Of a stretch of DNA of 64,000 bases, positions 42,655-51,645 are shown one piece after another. Source of the stretch: Kofleriaceae bacterium (GTDB taxonomy: Bacteria > Myxococcota_A > Polyangia > Haliangiales > Haliangiaceae); NCBI GenBank assembly GCA_024762925.1, contig JANTGM010000006.1, forward strand, positions 58,412-122,411. Direction: 5' to 3'. The notes below the pieces were generated by a model that made no database searches, had not been told where the DNA came from, and saw only the letters and a program-made list of their open reading frames with translations. A program made the position numbers and the translations under genes. Position 1 is the first letter of the stretch. Every line of letters starts with the position of its first letter.

Positions 42655-44556
42655 CTAGCCCTCAGAGTTCGCATTCGCGATCCGAAGAATGGCCTGCTCG
42701 ATGTCTTCAAGGGAGGCAGGTTTGCTCAGAGTCTGACTTACGTGGTCCGCGAGAAAGTCAGCGGCATGAGCGGATGTTGGTCCCCCAGACATAATCAGAA
42801 CGCGCTCCGTTAAGTGCGGATGGTTGCGCTCAAGCCACGCGTAGAACTCGCTTCCACTGATCTTGGGAAGCTGCAAATCAAGGACAATGACATCAAAGTC
42901 TTGGCTCGCCTGCAACTGCTCTTTGGCCTCCGCCCCATCACCGACGACGGTGAGTGCGTGCGTTTTGCCAAGGCTACGCGAGGCCAGAACTTGTATCGCT
43001 TGATCGTCGTCCACGTAGAGGATGCGCAATGCCCGCGAGGGCTGAGCCGAGTCCTTCTTTGGTGCGGCAAGGTCATCTTCTGATCCTTTGGGAAGGCTCA
43101 GCCGAAAGCGAGCGCCGCGCTTGTAGTTGGAGTCAATCGCTAGCTGCCCTCCATGTTGCTCGGCGATTTCTCGGCTAATCGCCAATCCGAGTCCGGTGCC
43201 CTGATCGACTTCCTTCGTCGTGAAGAACGGCTCGAATATTTGCTCTTGAAGTTCGCTTGGGACCCCTGAGCCCAGGTCCTCGACTTCGATGCATACGAAG
43301 TCATCGTCGACAAGCGTGCGAATCGTTATTTCTGTTTCTGAGGCTTCGATGCTCGACTGGGCAGCATTGATGAGCAAGTTAAGCAGCACTTGCCCGACTT
43401 TGCCCTCGTTGGCGATGACCTGTGGGATCTCTGAGAATTCTTCCCGAAAGAGCAGGTCTCGACCAACTTGGGCGCTCACGATTTTTACGGCTGAGCGCAG
43501 CGCCGCTTCCAAGTCGAATGTTTGTTTTTTTGCACGCCGAGTTCTGGAGAAGACCTGCAGGTCGCGCACGATGTCGCGTATTTGTTCTAGACCAACCATT
43601 GCATCCCCGAGCATGGCAAGTTGCTCTGGACGCTCTTCTGGCGGAGAGGGGTCGTTCACGAGGTCATCTTTGATGAGCGCTAGGTTGCCCATGATGTAGG
43701 CAAGCGGGTTGTTGATCTCGTGCGCCATTCCTGCCGCTAGCCGCCCGACGCTTGCCCACTTGTTCATCTCGGCCTCTGCCAAGCGCAATTGAGCACGATC
43801 TAAGTCTTGTCGGGCAGCTAAGAACTCGTCCCAAATGCGATCGCGAGCCGAGGCGTTTGCCTTTTCTGCGCTCAGTAGGTCGCTGGGAAAGACCCCGAGA
43901 AACCGTTTGAGGCACGACAACGGAAAGAGCTTTCCTACAGCACGTGCTGCCGATTCCAGAATTTGCGAGGCTTCGATCTGTCCGAGTTTTTCTGAGCAAC
44001 GATCAAAGAGCTCTTGGAGGTGTTTTTCGGCAGAGCCATCGTGCAGTGTCTCGCTCCATGTTGCCACGTTGTCATCGTCATCGTCGGGAAATTCTCTTAG
44101 AAACTGCGTTGCAATCCCATGCCCAAGCGTCTTGCTCAGATGCTTGCGGACTTCTTGAATTGCGAACCGAAGGGCGCCCCCATCGCGGTCGTTAGCGGTT
44201 AGTCGCGCCAACGAGTTGTTCAGAGTTTGTCGTAGAGCCGATGGGAGAGGCTCTGGCTGCAATCGGTCGAGGTCTCGAATAAGCTCCAAGTACAGGAGCC
44301 TGCGTGCGGAGTCACCGCTGGCATCATCGATCTCCAATCGGGTTTTGAGCGCCAAAATCATTGCTGGGGCTTGAAGGCCCTCAATGCGCTCACGCACGTA
44401 GTTCTCCATGGCGCCCAGAGGAGTATTGTCGACGGGACGTCGGGTATCGTTCGCCTTTGGTACCCCACCTGGTCGATAGGCAGACCACAGCATGTACAGA
44501 ATCATGCCCACGACCGAAGCTGTGACCACTGCGAATATGACTTCGATCGCACCCAT
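42655..44556 (-). CDS. Hybrid histidine kinase with C-terminal receiver domain
   Basis: 633 residues. One N-terminal membrane helix (about 5-25), a helical region of 220 residues with no named sensor domain, and then a kinase core: HisKA with phospho-acceptor His279 (GRLAAGMAHEINNPLAY), N box (QVLLNLLINAAQSS), G1 (VEDLGSGVPSELQ) and G2 (TGLGLAISREIAEQHGG). A receiver domain lies at the C-terminus with Asp560 (VIVLDLQLPKISGSEF) and the conserved Lys (TLSKPASL). The receiver may pass phosphate to an unlinked phosphotransfer protein. It is preceded on the plus strand by the convergent GPx gene and followed upstream by a small membrane protein gene. Confidence 0.93.
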   Translation of the reverse strand: MGAIEVIFAVVTASVVGMILYMLWSAYRPGGVPKANDTRRPVDNTPLGAMENYVRERIEGLQAPAMILALKTRLEIDDASGDSARRLLYLELIRDLDRLQPEPLPSALRQTLNNSLARLTANDRDGGALRFAIQEVRKHLSKTLGHGIATQFLREFPDDDDDNVATWSETLHDGSAEKHLQELFDRCSEKLGQIEASQILESAARAVGKLFPLSCLKRFLGVFPSDLLSAEKANASARDRIWDEFLAARQDLDRAQLRLAEAEMNKWASVGRLAAGMAHEINNPLAYIMGNLALIKDDLVNDPSPPEERPEQLAMLGDAMVGLEQIRDIVRDLQVFSRTRRAKKQTFDLEAALRSAVKIVSAQVGRDLLFREEFSEIPQVIANEGKVGQVLLNLLINAAQSSIEASETEITIRTLVDDDFVCIEVEDLGSGVPSELQEQIFEPFFTTKEVDQGTGLGLAISREIAEQHGGQLAIDSNYKRGARFRLSLPKGSEDDLAAPKKDSAQPSRALRILYVDDDQAIQVLASRSLGKTHALTVVGDGAEAKEQLQASQDFDVIVLDLQLPKISGSEFYAWLERNHPHLTERVLIMSGGPTSAHAADFLADHVSQTLSKPASLEDIEQAILRIANANSEG

Positions 44557-44569
44557 GCAGGCCGCTATC

Positions 44570-44968
44570 TCACTTCGATGAGGCTCGGCGGATCAGCCAG
44601 AATCCCAACGCCGAAGCAATGAAGCTCGCAAAGACCGCACAGAAAAACGCCAAGATGCTTCCGGTTGTTCCCAGAAAGCCAAGCGGGTCAAAATTCGCTG
44701 TGCGGCGGACAACAAGAATTAGATGGCCAAACGCCATGATCATCATGCCGACTGCGACCCATGTCATGCCTTTGCCAAGTCGCCCATCGCGATAGGTGCG
44801 AGCAGAGGCGAACGCCATGAGCGCCGCCGCAAAGCCAGCCACAACTTCAAAGCTATTGAGAAAGAGATTGCTGGCCACGTCATAGGACGACGTGCTGGCA
44901 AGTGCGAGGCTTGGTTGCCAGAGGAGCACAACTGCTAGGATGACGAGTGAGCGGAGCATGGACATCAT
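44570..44968 (-). CDS. Small multi-pass membrane protein, function unknown
   Basis: 132 residues with a first hydrophobic segment that may be a signal peptide (LVILAVVLLWQPSLALAS) and three membrane helices (FEVVAGFAAALMAFASA, GMTWVAVGMMIMAFGHLILVV, ILAFFCAVFASFIASALGFW). It lies 13 bases upstream of the hybrid histidine kinase on the same strand, so it may be part of the sensing unit; that is inference. TAAGAT lies seven bases before the first ATG. Confidence 0.7.
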   Translation of the reverse strand: MMSMLRSLVILAVVLLWQPSLALASTSSYDVASNLFLNSFEVVAGFAAALMAFASARTYRDGRLGKGMTWVAVGMMIMAFGHLILVVRRTANFDPLGFLGTTGSILAFFCAVFASFIASALGFWLIRRASSK

Positions 44969-44975
44969 ATCGGTG

Positions 44976-44981
44976 ATCTTA
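44976..44981 (-). promoter_or_regulatory. -10 element TAAGAT, near-leaderless spacing
   Basis: Minus-strand TAAGAT, then CACCGAT (seven bases), then ATG 44968; it overlaps the 3' end of the upstream gene. Confidence 0.4.
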
Positions 44982-46082
44982 GAGGCAGACTGGAGGCCTT
45001 CTTACCTCGTAGTCTCTGTATTGTCCCGGCGAGCCAGTCTTGCCGTCCATTGCGGCCAGGGCAATGTTGTACATCTCGCGGGCAGTCACATAGTGCAGGG
45101 TCCAGCGGTCCCCATCGTTAAACTCGTTTGCTAGGGTTTCGTGGAGTTCACGGCCTTGGGGGCCCAAAAGTACATCGGCATTGCCCTCAGGAGCGCCGTG
45201 GGTGTGAATCTTGGCGAAGACCCACTCAGGACGGCCAGCAACATGGATGTTCTGTGCGACCCAGCTGCGAAGTCGCTCCGGCGAAGTCGGATCGCCCGCG
45301 TCGATTGCCGAACTCTCAATCCGCACGCGGTTTTGTCCTGGGCGTTTGGTGAGCGCTAGAGGGCCTGTGATCATGAGAAGCCGATCGTGTTGGCGCACCC
45401 CAACGCGAGCCTCTACGCCATTGTCATAGGCTCGGCGACGGCTCTGATCTCCCGTTGGCCAATAGATGGTGTTTACCTGGCCGGGTTGGGATTCTTCTGG
45501 AGAAGGAAACGTGTAGTCGGCATAGCAGCCGGTTTCGAAAAGTAGCTGCATTTCATTGTCGACGCCACACCAACGACCATCCGCACGGGCGTTTGCCAAA
45601 CACCAATTGCCGTGAATAAAGGCATATTGGTAGCCGCCACTCGAGTTGCGAGAGAGATGACCATGGCTGGCGATTTTGTCCAGGTAGTTTGCAAGGTCGG
45701 CTCTCAGTGATGCATCGGTATCGCCGTCGTGGTGAAGATGCAGTTCGACCTCTCCGTAACCTTGTCGAGCCAAGTCGGCGAGCGGCTCCAAGTACTCGGG
45801 GGCGTATTGTTCTCCGGGAAAGAAGAAGCTGTGGCGCGGTTTCATGCCATCGGCGTCGCGATACGGCTCGGCCATCTTGGGGTAGCCACGCTGCCATGCC
45901 CGAACTCGCTCGAGTCCCTGCTCAAAGCTGGTGTCCTTTCCCCACAGAGGCTCATAGTGATCACAGATGCCAAACAAAAGATGCCGATGTCGCGGTGGGC
46001 GCGTCAAGGCACGCTTGGCAACAGATTTTCCATAGCCGCCAAGCCAGTTGGTAAAGTTCTTACTTCGGATCTTCTTTAGCAT
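44979..46082 (-). CDS. Putative polysaccharide-deacetylase-like protein
   Basis: 367 residues, no signal peptide. The N-terminal RHRHLLFGICDHYEPLWG and the middle YGEVELHLHHDGDTDASLR look like the metal-binding His/Asp motifs of a NodB-type or related amidohydrolase barrel, and later SHGHLSRNSSGG and FAKIHTHGAPEGN supply further His. I associate this protein type with exopolysaccharide gene groups. Neighbours upstream (a CpsD-like protein, then a divergent GT2 glycosyltransferase) fit that. The enzyme class is a cautious inference. Confidence 0.55.
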   Translation of the reverse strand: MLKKIRSKNFTNWLGGYGKSVAKRALTRPPRHRHLLFGICDHYEPLWGKDTSFEQGLERVRAWQRGYPKMAEPYRDADGMKPRHSFFFPGEQYAPEYLEPLADLARQGYGEVELHLHHDGDTDASLRADLANYLDKIASHGHLSRNSSGGYQYAFIHGNWCLANARADGRWCGVDNEMQLLFETGCYADYTFPSPEESQPGQVNTIYWPTGDQSRRRAYDNGVEARVGVRQHDRLLMITGPLALTKRPGQNRVRIESSAIDAGDPTSPERLRSWVAQNIHVAGRPEWVFAKIHTHGAPEGNADVLLGPQGRELHETLANEFNDGDRWTLHYVTAREMYNIALAAMDGKTGSPGQYRDYEVRRPPVCL

Positions 46083-46130
46083 GTGTGAGTGGTTTTCTCG
46101 TTGGAACGCATCTGCGATTGTGAGCGGGGA

Positions 46131-46736
46131 TTATCCAATTAGTAGAACACCCAGAAAGCGACTCTCAGGCATTTCGTTTAGGAACTGGAGCAGGCTCTTT
46201 TCCTGTGTGCCGTGGGCCCGCCCTACCAGGACTACACCATCCATGCACGCGGCTGCACTGGCATGCTCTCCCAACAGCTCGAACCCTGTGAGATCGACGA
46301 GCACGTGCTCAAAAAGCTGCACCCCATCAAGCAACAAACTCGCCAGCGCGGGGACAGCCTCTCCGGCGCGCTCAGCGCGATGTGGCGTGAGAAGGGCGAG
46401 CGACCCCATGAGCCACCGAGTCGAGAAAACGCTTTCTTCGCTACCCTCATCCGAATCTGTCGACAGCGCCGCTAGGGCGGGGTAGCGAACGTTTGCATCA
46501 ACATACGCGGCAGTCGCGCCCGAGAGTTCCACCAGGGCAAGCCCGATTTGAATGGCTACCGAAGGAATGCCAACTGTGTCGTCAGCGGGAATGAAGCCAA
46601 TGACCTTGGTTTGCTCGGCCAACAATCGCCTTGCGATTCGAATGCACTCAGCTCGGACTTCGGGGGCTTCATCGCCCGCTATGTGAATCCCTACCTCGGC
46701 AAGACGACCAGCCTCTTCAAGCGCGGTGAAGTCCAT
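46131..46736 (-). CDS. CpsD/CapB-like protein with a lost P-loop (pseudo-ATPase)
   Basis: 201 residues. The layout follows the bacterial tyrosine kinase/MinD type: KVIGFIPADDTVGIPSVAIQ stands where Walker A should be, but the GxxxxGK[ST] residues are missing. AAYVDANVRYPAL keeps the VDANxRxP form of Walker A', and HVLVDLTGF stands for Walker B without the usual DxPP. The Tyr-rich C-terminal cluster of BY-kinases is absent. The protein probably no longer hydrolyses ATP and may act as a regulator or partner of polysaccharide export. It is divergent from the GT2 gene. Confidence 0.6.
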   Translation of the reverse strand: MDFTALEEAGRLAEVGIHIAGDEAPEVRAECIRIARRLLAEQTKVIGFIPADDTVGIPSVAIQIGLALVELSGATAAYVDANVRYPALAALSTDSDEGSEESVFSTRWLMGSLALLTPHRAERAGEAVPALASLLLDGVQLFEHVLVDLTGFELLGEHASAAACMDGVVLVGRAHGTQEKSLLQFLNEMPESRFLGVLLIG

Positions 46737-46744
46737 GCCGACCT

Positions 46745-46750
46745 ATTGTA
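46745..46750 (-). promoter_or_regulatory. -10 element TACAAT, overlapping a plus-strand TATTGT
   Basis: Minus-strand TACAAT, eight bases before ATG 46736. On the plus strand TATTGT (46744-46749) overlaps it and lies nine bases before an in-frame GTG (46759) of the glycosyltransferase gene: a second back-to-back pair. Confidence 0.4.
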
Positions 46751-46782
46751 GCCCCGTTGTGTTAGTTTTGGGCAAGTCGACC

Positions 46783-47910
46783 ATGTTGCTCATCGCCGCT
46801 CTCGCCGCTCTCGCCATACTTGTGTACACATACTTTGCGTACCCGGTTCTGATCGCGATTTTGGCAAAGTTGCGGCCACTACAGGTTCGCAAGGACCCTG
46901 GGCATACTCCTTTGGTTTCCGCATTAATCCCGGTCTTCAACGCAAAAGACTACATTGATGCGAAGATCGAAAGCCTTCTTGCCCTCGACTATCCCTCTGC
47001 TCGTTTGGAGATCCTACTGTACTCCGATTGCTCCGAAGATGGCTCCGACGAGCTCTTGGAGGAGTGGGCAGCCAAACACCCAAAGCAAGTCCGGGTGTTT
47101 CGAGCAACTGAGCGCAGCGGCAAACCCAGCGCACTCAATGCGATGAGACGTGAGGCCAAAGGCGACCTCTTGCTCATGACCGACATACGCCAACCCTTGC
47201 ATCCACGCTGCCTCCGGGAGCTTGCCTGCTACTTCGCCGACCCCAAGATCGGAGCCGTGAGTGGTTCTCTCGAGCTTAGTGGAGGTAGCGGCGCGGGCTT
47301 TTATTGGAAGTACGAAAAGTGGATTCGCAAAAACGAGGGAAACTTTCGAAGCATGGTTGGCGTGACGGGCGCCATCTACGCAGTCGCCAAAAAGGACCTC
47401 GTCGATTTGCCGGTCAACATTGCTCTCGATGACATGTGGATTCCAATGCGTTTGCGTTTGCAAGGTCGGCACATTGCCTTTGCGCCCGAGGCAGTGGCCT
47501 ATGATGAGGCCTTTGCAGACGATCGGGAATTCGGTCGCAAGGCACGCACGCTTGCTGGCAACTACCAACTCTTTGCGGCACTGCCAAAGACTATGATCCC
47601 ATTCGCGAACCCTTCGTGGTTTGAAACCGTCTCCCACAAGATCATGCGACTTGTGTGTCCATGGGCACTCATTGCGCTCGCAATGGTTAGCGTTGTTGCG
47701 ATGGTGCTGGGCGAGGGAGAGCTCGGTCCGTGGGAGTGGCGAGGTATGCTGGTGCTCACAGGTGGTCAGCTCGGCTTCTATGGTCTCGCAATGTTGGGCA
47801 AGTTCGCTGGCAAGCTTGGCAACATCGCTCGCACCTTTGTTGTGCTCAATGCTGCAGCCATGGTTGGCCTTTGGAGATTTGTGCGCCAGTCACAACGCGT
47901 GACTTGGTAG
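46783..47910 (+). CDS. GT2-family membrane glycosyltransferase
   Basis: 375 residues from ATG 46783; in-frame GTG 46759 (nine bases after a TATTGT box) and ATG 46726 are alternatives. An N-terminal membrane helix is followed by the GT-A domain: TPLVSALIPVFNAKDYIDAK, LLYSDCSEDGSDELL, ATERSGKPSALN, and LMTDIRQPLHPR in the DxD-type metal position. Then ALDDMWIPMRLRLQG (ED/acceptor motif region) and three C-terminal helices follow. This arrangement matches processive or polysaccharide-initiating GT2 enzymes that extend a sugar chain on the cytoplasmic face. It is divergent from the CpsD-like gene, with which it probably serves one polysaccharide pathway. Confidence 0.88.
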   Translation: MLLIAALAALAILVYTYFAYPVLIAILAKLRPLQVRKDPGHTPLVSALIPVFNAKDYIDAKIESLLALDYPSARLEILLYSDCSEDGSDELLEEWAAKHPKQVRVFRATERSGKPSALNAMRREAKGDLLLMTDIRQPLHPRCLRELACYFADPKIGAVSGSLELSGGSGAGFYWKYEKWIRKNEGNFRSMVGVTGAIYAVAKKDLVDLPVNIALDDMWIPMRLRLQGRHIAFAPEAVAYDEAFADDREFGRKARTLAGNYQLFAALPKTMIPFANPSWFETVSHKIMRLVCPWALIALAMVSVVAMVLGEGELGPWEWRGMLVLTGGQLGFYGLAMLGKFAGKLGNIARTFVVLNAAAMVGLWRFVRQSQRVTW

Positions 47911-47920
47911 CGGCCTGCGC

Positions 47921-47926
47921 TATGCT
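47921..47926 (+). promoter_or_regulatory. -10 element TATGCT, leaderless-type spacing
   Basis: TATGCT, then TTTTCT, then ATG 47933. CGTGAC lies 17 bases upstream, similar to TGTGAC upstream of the 50433 gene. Confidence 0.6.
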
Positions 47927-47932
47927 TTTTCT

Positions 47933-48676
47933 ATGTTCTCTTGGAACTACAAGTCGACGTTTCTGGCAATGGCTCTGGGGCTCGTTGCGTGTGGAGTGCC
48001 AGGAGGACAAGAGCCTGCGCAAGAGCCAGTACAGCCGCCCGCTCAGCAGCCGCAGCAGCCACACCAGCACCAGCCGGTAGCTTGGGGACAAGCGCCGGGG
48101 GCAACGCAGACGCCAATCACAACGCAGCCATTTCAGCCTGCCCCAACTCCGACAAGGCCGGCTCCGAGACCTCCCACTCCAAAGCCTGCGGAAACCAAGG
48201 TTCCCTCTTCGTCACAGTTGCCCGCCGCCTATCAACAGATCCTCGATGCACACAACCAACTTCGCGCACGTCATTGTGCTCAACCACTTCGTTGGTCAGC
48301 CAATCTCCAGGCAGTGGCCCAAGATTGGGCCGATCAGCTTGCGGGTGCCAACTGTGCGTTCGAGCACCGTCAACCAAATCGCTTCGGCGAGAACCTAACG
48401 TTTTTCGCTCCCGTTGGAAGCCAATCGCCCGCTGGTGTTGCCACTGGTTGGTATAGCGAGGTGCAGCAATACGATTTTGGCAACGGCAAGTTCGATTTTC
48501 AGACTGGTCACTTCACGCAGGTGGTGTGGACCTCAACAACCGAGCTGGGTTGTGGTGTTTCCCAGTGCAATGGCGGGGAAATCTGGGTGTGCAATTACAA
48601 TCCGCCTGGAAATATGATGGGGGAGTTTTCAAGACGGGTCTTGCACCCAGATCAGTGTGTTGCGACGAGTAGGTGA
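47933..48676 (+). CDS. CAP-domain (SCP/PR-1-like) lipoprotein
   Basis: 247 residues. The signal peptide ends at the lipobox LVAC (Cys20). A Pro/Gln/Thr-rich linker (about 25-100) leads to a CAP domain: AYQQILDAHNQLRARHCAQPL, DQLAGANCAFEHRQ, FGENLTFF, and the signature GHFTQVVWTSTTELGCGVSQ with the pocket His residues. Two C-terminal Cys pairs are likely disulfides. CAP proteins bind lipids or act in the extracellular matrix; a function in this organism is unknown. Confidence 0.88.
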   Translation: MFSWNYKSTFLAMALGLVACGVPGGQEPAQEPVQPPAQQPQQPHQHQPVAWGQAPGATQTPITTQPFQPAPTPTRPAPRPPTPKPAETKVPSSSQLPAAYQQILDAHNQLRARHCAQPLRWSANLQAVAQDWADQLAGANCAFEHRQPNRFGENLTFFAPVGSQSPAGVATGWYSEVQQYDFGNGKFDFQTGHFTQVVWTSTTELGCGVSQCNGGEIWVCNYNPPGNMMGEFSRRVLHPDQCVATSR

Positions 48677-48746
48677 GTTCAGCCTCCGAACTCGGTTCGC
48701 TTTGGGCTTGCATCTGGCTGGACATTGACTACGGTCGGCACGATTC

Positions 48747-50246
48747 ATGACTAGTCGACTCTTAACCAAATCAATTCCCTTATCACTTCTCATGATCGCG
48801 GCCTGTGGAGGCGGCGATGACAAGGACGCAGCGGATGCTGGACCTAGCTTTGACGCTGGCAACAACATCGATGCTGGTGGCTCAACCTGCCCCGAATTCG
48901 CAAGCCCTGCTGGTGTGATTGACACTTTCCCTGGAACGTTCAGCGGTACCCTTATTGGTGCTGGTGCAGACTTTGACCCCGCCGAGGGCGTGTGCACCGA
49001 TGAGCGTGACCACTTCCCGCAGGCTGGTGAAGACCTTGTCATCGAGCTCAACGGTCTAACCGGTGGCACCGAGTACCTGGTTAACATCGCTGCTGATGGA
49101 GACATCGGATTCTACGTCGCAACGGGGTGTTCCGACCCAAGCCTTGCTGGCGAGTGCCTGCTCTTTGTTGACTCCCGCTTGGGTGGCGAAGGCGAGTCCG
49201 GTACGTTCTCAGCTCCTGCAAATGGAACCGCTTTTGTGGTTGTTGATCATTTCGGAGATCCACCGATCGACGCTGGTGACTTCACTGTGACGGTTGCGGA
49301 GCCTGAGTGTTCTGTAGGCCCTGACTGCACCGATCCACTCACTCCATTCTGCTCAAACAACATCTGTGTCGCTTGCCTCGACAGCTTTGACTGCACCGAT
49401 AGTGCAACGCCAGTCTGTGGGAGCACGGGAAGCTGCGAAGCGGGAACCGCGGACTGCACAGGCGATACCGATGATGATCTTCAGGACAACGATGGTCCTG
49501 CTGGCGCAACTGACCTAACAAGCGGCGTGGCGGGCAACGCGGCAATCTGCAACACACCTGGTACTGAGCGAGACTTCTTCTCGATTACTCTCGCCGACAC
49601 CGCCGACCTCGAGGTTACGGTGGCGTTTGCTGATGTTAAACCCAATGACCTCGATCTCCGCGTCCTTGACTCGGAAGGCACAGTCATGGGCTTCACGTTC
49701 TACCGCAACCCAGAGACCGTGAACCTCTCGTACCTGCCTGCAGGTGAGTACTTTTTCGAAGTTGAGTACTTTGGGGCCCCCATAACAGAGGCTCTTGCAT
49801 ACACCATCACAGCCACAGTCACCGACAATGGCGATTGTGCAACGGCAACGGATTGCGCGGCTGAGTTCTCAACTCAGCTCTACCGAGGCAGCTGTGATGT
49901 TGGCACAGGCGCATGTTCCGACATTGCTGGAGCTGGAGCACTCGCACAAGGTGCAGCTTGCGATACCGGCGATGATTGCACTAGCGGCATCTGCTCGAAC
50001 GGCGCTGCCTTCCAAGCAAACGCACAGGACAGCGTGTGCACCATCGCTTGCACGGAGACCGCAGATTGCGCTTCTCTCTCTGGATTTACCTGCACGGTGC
50101 CATTCCAAGAGAATTTCTGTCGCCCAGCTTGCGGTGGAAACCTCGATTGCGGTGCCAACGTTGGTTCGACAACGCTCGATCCTGGAGAGCCTTGGGATTA
50201 CCTCACATGCACCGCTGGTGTTTGTGATCTCGACCCAGCTCCATAG
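48747..50246 (+). CDS. Cys-rich lipoprotein with PPC-type domains
   Basis: 499 residues. Signal peptide with lipobox IAAC (Cys20), then an Asp/Ala/Gly-rich spacer (GGGDDKDAADAG). Two beta domains resemble bacterial pre-peptidase C-terminal domains (VIELNGLTGGTEYLVNIAAD, FFSITLADTADLEVTVAFAD with YLPAGEYFFEVEYFG). Two Cys-rich segments (CTDPLTPFCSNNICVACLDSFDC and a C-terminal one) look like the short disulfide modules of Myxococcota surface proteins. No catalytic domain is seen. A strong terminator follows. Confidence 0.8.
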   Translation: MTSRLLTKSIPLSLLMIAACGGGDDKDAADAGPSFDAGNNIDAGGSTCPEFASPAGVIDTFPGTFSGTLIGAGADFDPAEGVCTDERDHFPQAGEDLVIELNGLTGGTEYLVNIAADGDIGFYVATGCSDPSLAGECLLFVDSRLGGEGESGTFSAPANGTAFVVVDHFGDPPIDAGDFTVTVAEPECSVGPDCTDPLTPFCSNNICVACLDSFDCTDSATPVCGSTGSCEAGTADCTGDTDDDLQDNDGPAGATDLTSGVAGNAAICNTPGTERDFFSITLADTADLEVTVAFADVKPNDLDLRVLDSEGTVMGFTFYRNPETVNLSYLPAGEYFFEVEYFGAPITEALAYTITATVTDNGDCATATDCAAEFSTQLYRGSCDVGTGACSDIAGAGALAQGAACDTGDDCTSGICSNGAAFQANAQDSVCTIACTETADCASLSGFTCTVPFQENFCRPACGGNLDCGANVGSTTLDPGEPWDYLTCTAGVCDLDPAP

Positions 50247-50276
50247 TCCGCACTTCGCGTAGCAAACGCATAGCAA

Positions 50277-50310
50277 GGCCCGACTCTCTTCTGAGCGTCG
50301 GGCCTGTTTT
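50277..50310 (+). terminator. Intrinsic terminator after the PPC-type lipoprotein gene
   Basis: Perfect eight-base stem GGCCCGAC (50277-50284) and GTCGGGCC (50297-50304) with a 12-base loop, followed by TGTTTT. Confidence 0.85.
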
Positions 50311-50420
50311 CGTTTCAGGCCTCAGAAGAACTCGGGGCAGAATCGTTCTGATTGTCTCGCGGTAGGGCCGAGCACCGTCGTTGGAGCGCGAAAGGGATGT
50401 GACAACAATAATTGGAGCGG

Positions 50421-50426
50421 TACGCT
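50421..50426 (+). promoter_or_regulatory. -10 element TACGCT, leaderless-type spacing
   Basis: TACGCT, then CCAGGG, then GTG 50433. GTGACA lies 16 bases upstream as a -35 candidate. This places the start at 50433 rather than the TTG at 50412. Confidence 0.6.
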
Positions 50427-50432
50427 CCAGGG

Positions 50433-51617
50433 GTGGCGGCACTTTCAATATCGGCGGCGAGACGAATCTCTCTCGGAGCACAGGGCTTTGCAGGCAAGTC
50501 GTCAACGGCTACAGTGTCCACTCGTCAGTTTGCTGGGGTGATGAAACGGCTAGGGCTCATCCAACTCGATTCGGTGAACGTCTGTGCACGCAGCCATTAC
50601 ATGCCGTTCTACTCGCGCCTTGGGCCATACAAACGAGAGGCCTTGGATGCGTGGATCAACACGAAGGGTCGCCACTTTGAGTATTGGGCGCACGAAGCCT
50701 CGGTGATGTCTGTTGAAAAATATCCACTGTGGCGCTGGAAGATGCAGGAGTGGACGCCGTACAAGAGTGTAAGAGCAATTCTCAAGGAACATCCAGGTCT
50801 CGACACAGCGGTGCTCAAGCAGGTGCAGGACCGAGGGCCTCTCTCTGTTCGTGAGCTTGAGGCGCCAAAGACTCGAAACAAGCCGTGGTGGGGACATGGC
50901 CCTGGCAAGCTGGTACTGGAATCGCTCTTCGCCAAGGGGCAGCTAACCGCGCTGCGAACTGACAATTTTCGGCGGCTCTACGATGTGCCGGAGCGGTCTA
51001 TTCCAGCGTCGATACGAATGGACGAGAGCTACGATAAACACCTAGCGCACCGACAACTGCTTCTCGATGCAGTGCGCCACGTTGGTATCGGAACAAGCAA
51101 GGACCTCGCCGATTACTTTCGACTCAAGATCGGTATTGCATCTCCCATTCTCGCGCAATTGGCCAAAGAGGGACACATCGAGGCGGTTGCTGTGAAAGGC
51201 TGGAAGGGGCCCGTCTACCGAGATCCGAGCGCCCAATGCCCTCGTGCGATACGAGGCAATGCACTCCTAAGCCCTTTCGATCCCGTCATCTGGTATCGAG
51301 ATCGCGGAGAGCGCCTATTTCAGTTTCACTACCGAATCGAAATCTACACTCCAAAGGAGAAACGCAAACATGGCTACTATGTGCTGCCATTCATGCTCGA
51401 TGGTGAGTTGGTTGGGCGCGTGGACCTAAAGGCCGATCGCAAGGCAGGCGTGCTGCGGGTGCCGGCGGCTTTCGTGCAAGAAGAGCAAAGCAAAGCGCGA
51501 GTCGCCAAAGCCTTGGCAACCGAACTCGAGCGCTTTGCGAGTTGGATGGGGCTTGGCTCGGTAGGGCTTGGTCGCAAAGGAAACTTGATGCGCCCGCTTC
51601 GAAAGGCGCTCAAGTAG
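50433..51617 (+). CDS. YcaQ/AlkZ-type winged-helix DNA glycosylase family protein
   Basis: 394 residues from GTG 50433, which puts the family's usual opening (LSISAARRISLGAQGF, compare LSxxxARRxALxAQG) at the N-terminus. Catalytic-type motif QLD at residues 44-46 in LGLIQLDSVNVCARSHYMPFYSRLG. The QxD form is that of YcaQ (AlkX) enzymes, which unhook interstrand crosslinks and N7-alkyl adducts, rather than the QxQ of AlkZ. Three winged-helix-type domains can be inferred, ending with GLGRKGNLMRPLRKAL. The second alkylation-repair type protein in the window is at 34415. Confidence 0.85.
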   Translation: MAALSISAARRISLGAQGFAGKSSTATVSTRQFAGVMKRLGLIQLDSVNVCARSHYMPFYSRLGPYKREALDAWINTKGRHFEYWAHEASVMSVEKYPLWRWKMQEWTPYKSVRAILKEHPGLDTAVLKQVQDRGPLSVRELEAPKTRNKPWWGHGPGKLVLESLFAKGQLTALRTDNFRRLYDVPERSIPASIRMDESYDKHLAHRQLLLDAVRHVGIGTSKDLADYFRLKIGIASPILAQLAKEGHIEAVAVKGWKGPVYRDPSAQCPRAIRGNALLSPFDPVIWYRDRGERLFQFHYRIEIYTPKEKRKHGYYVLPFMLDGELVGRVDLKADRKAGVLRVPAAFVQEEQSKARVAKALATELERFASWMGLGSVGLGRKGNLMRPLRKALK

Positions 51618-51645
51618 TTGTTGTTGGGCGTCGTTGGAAGCGTCG

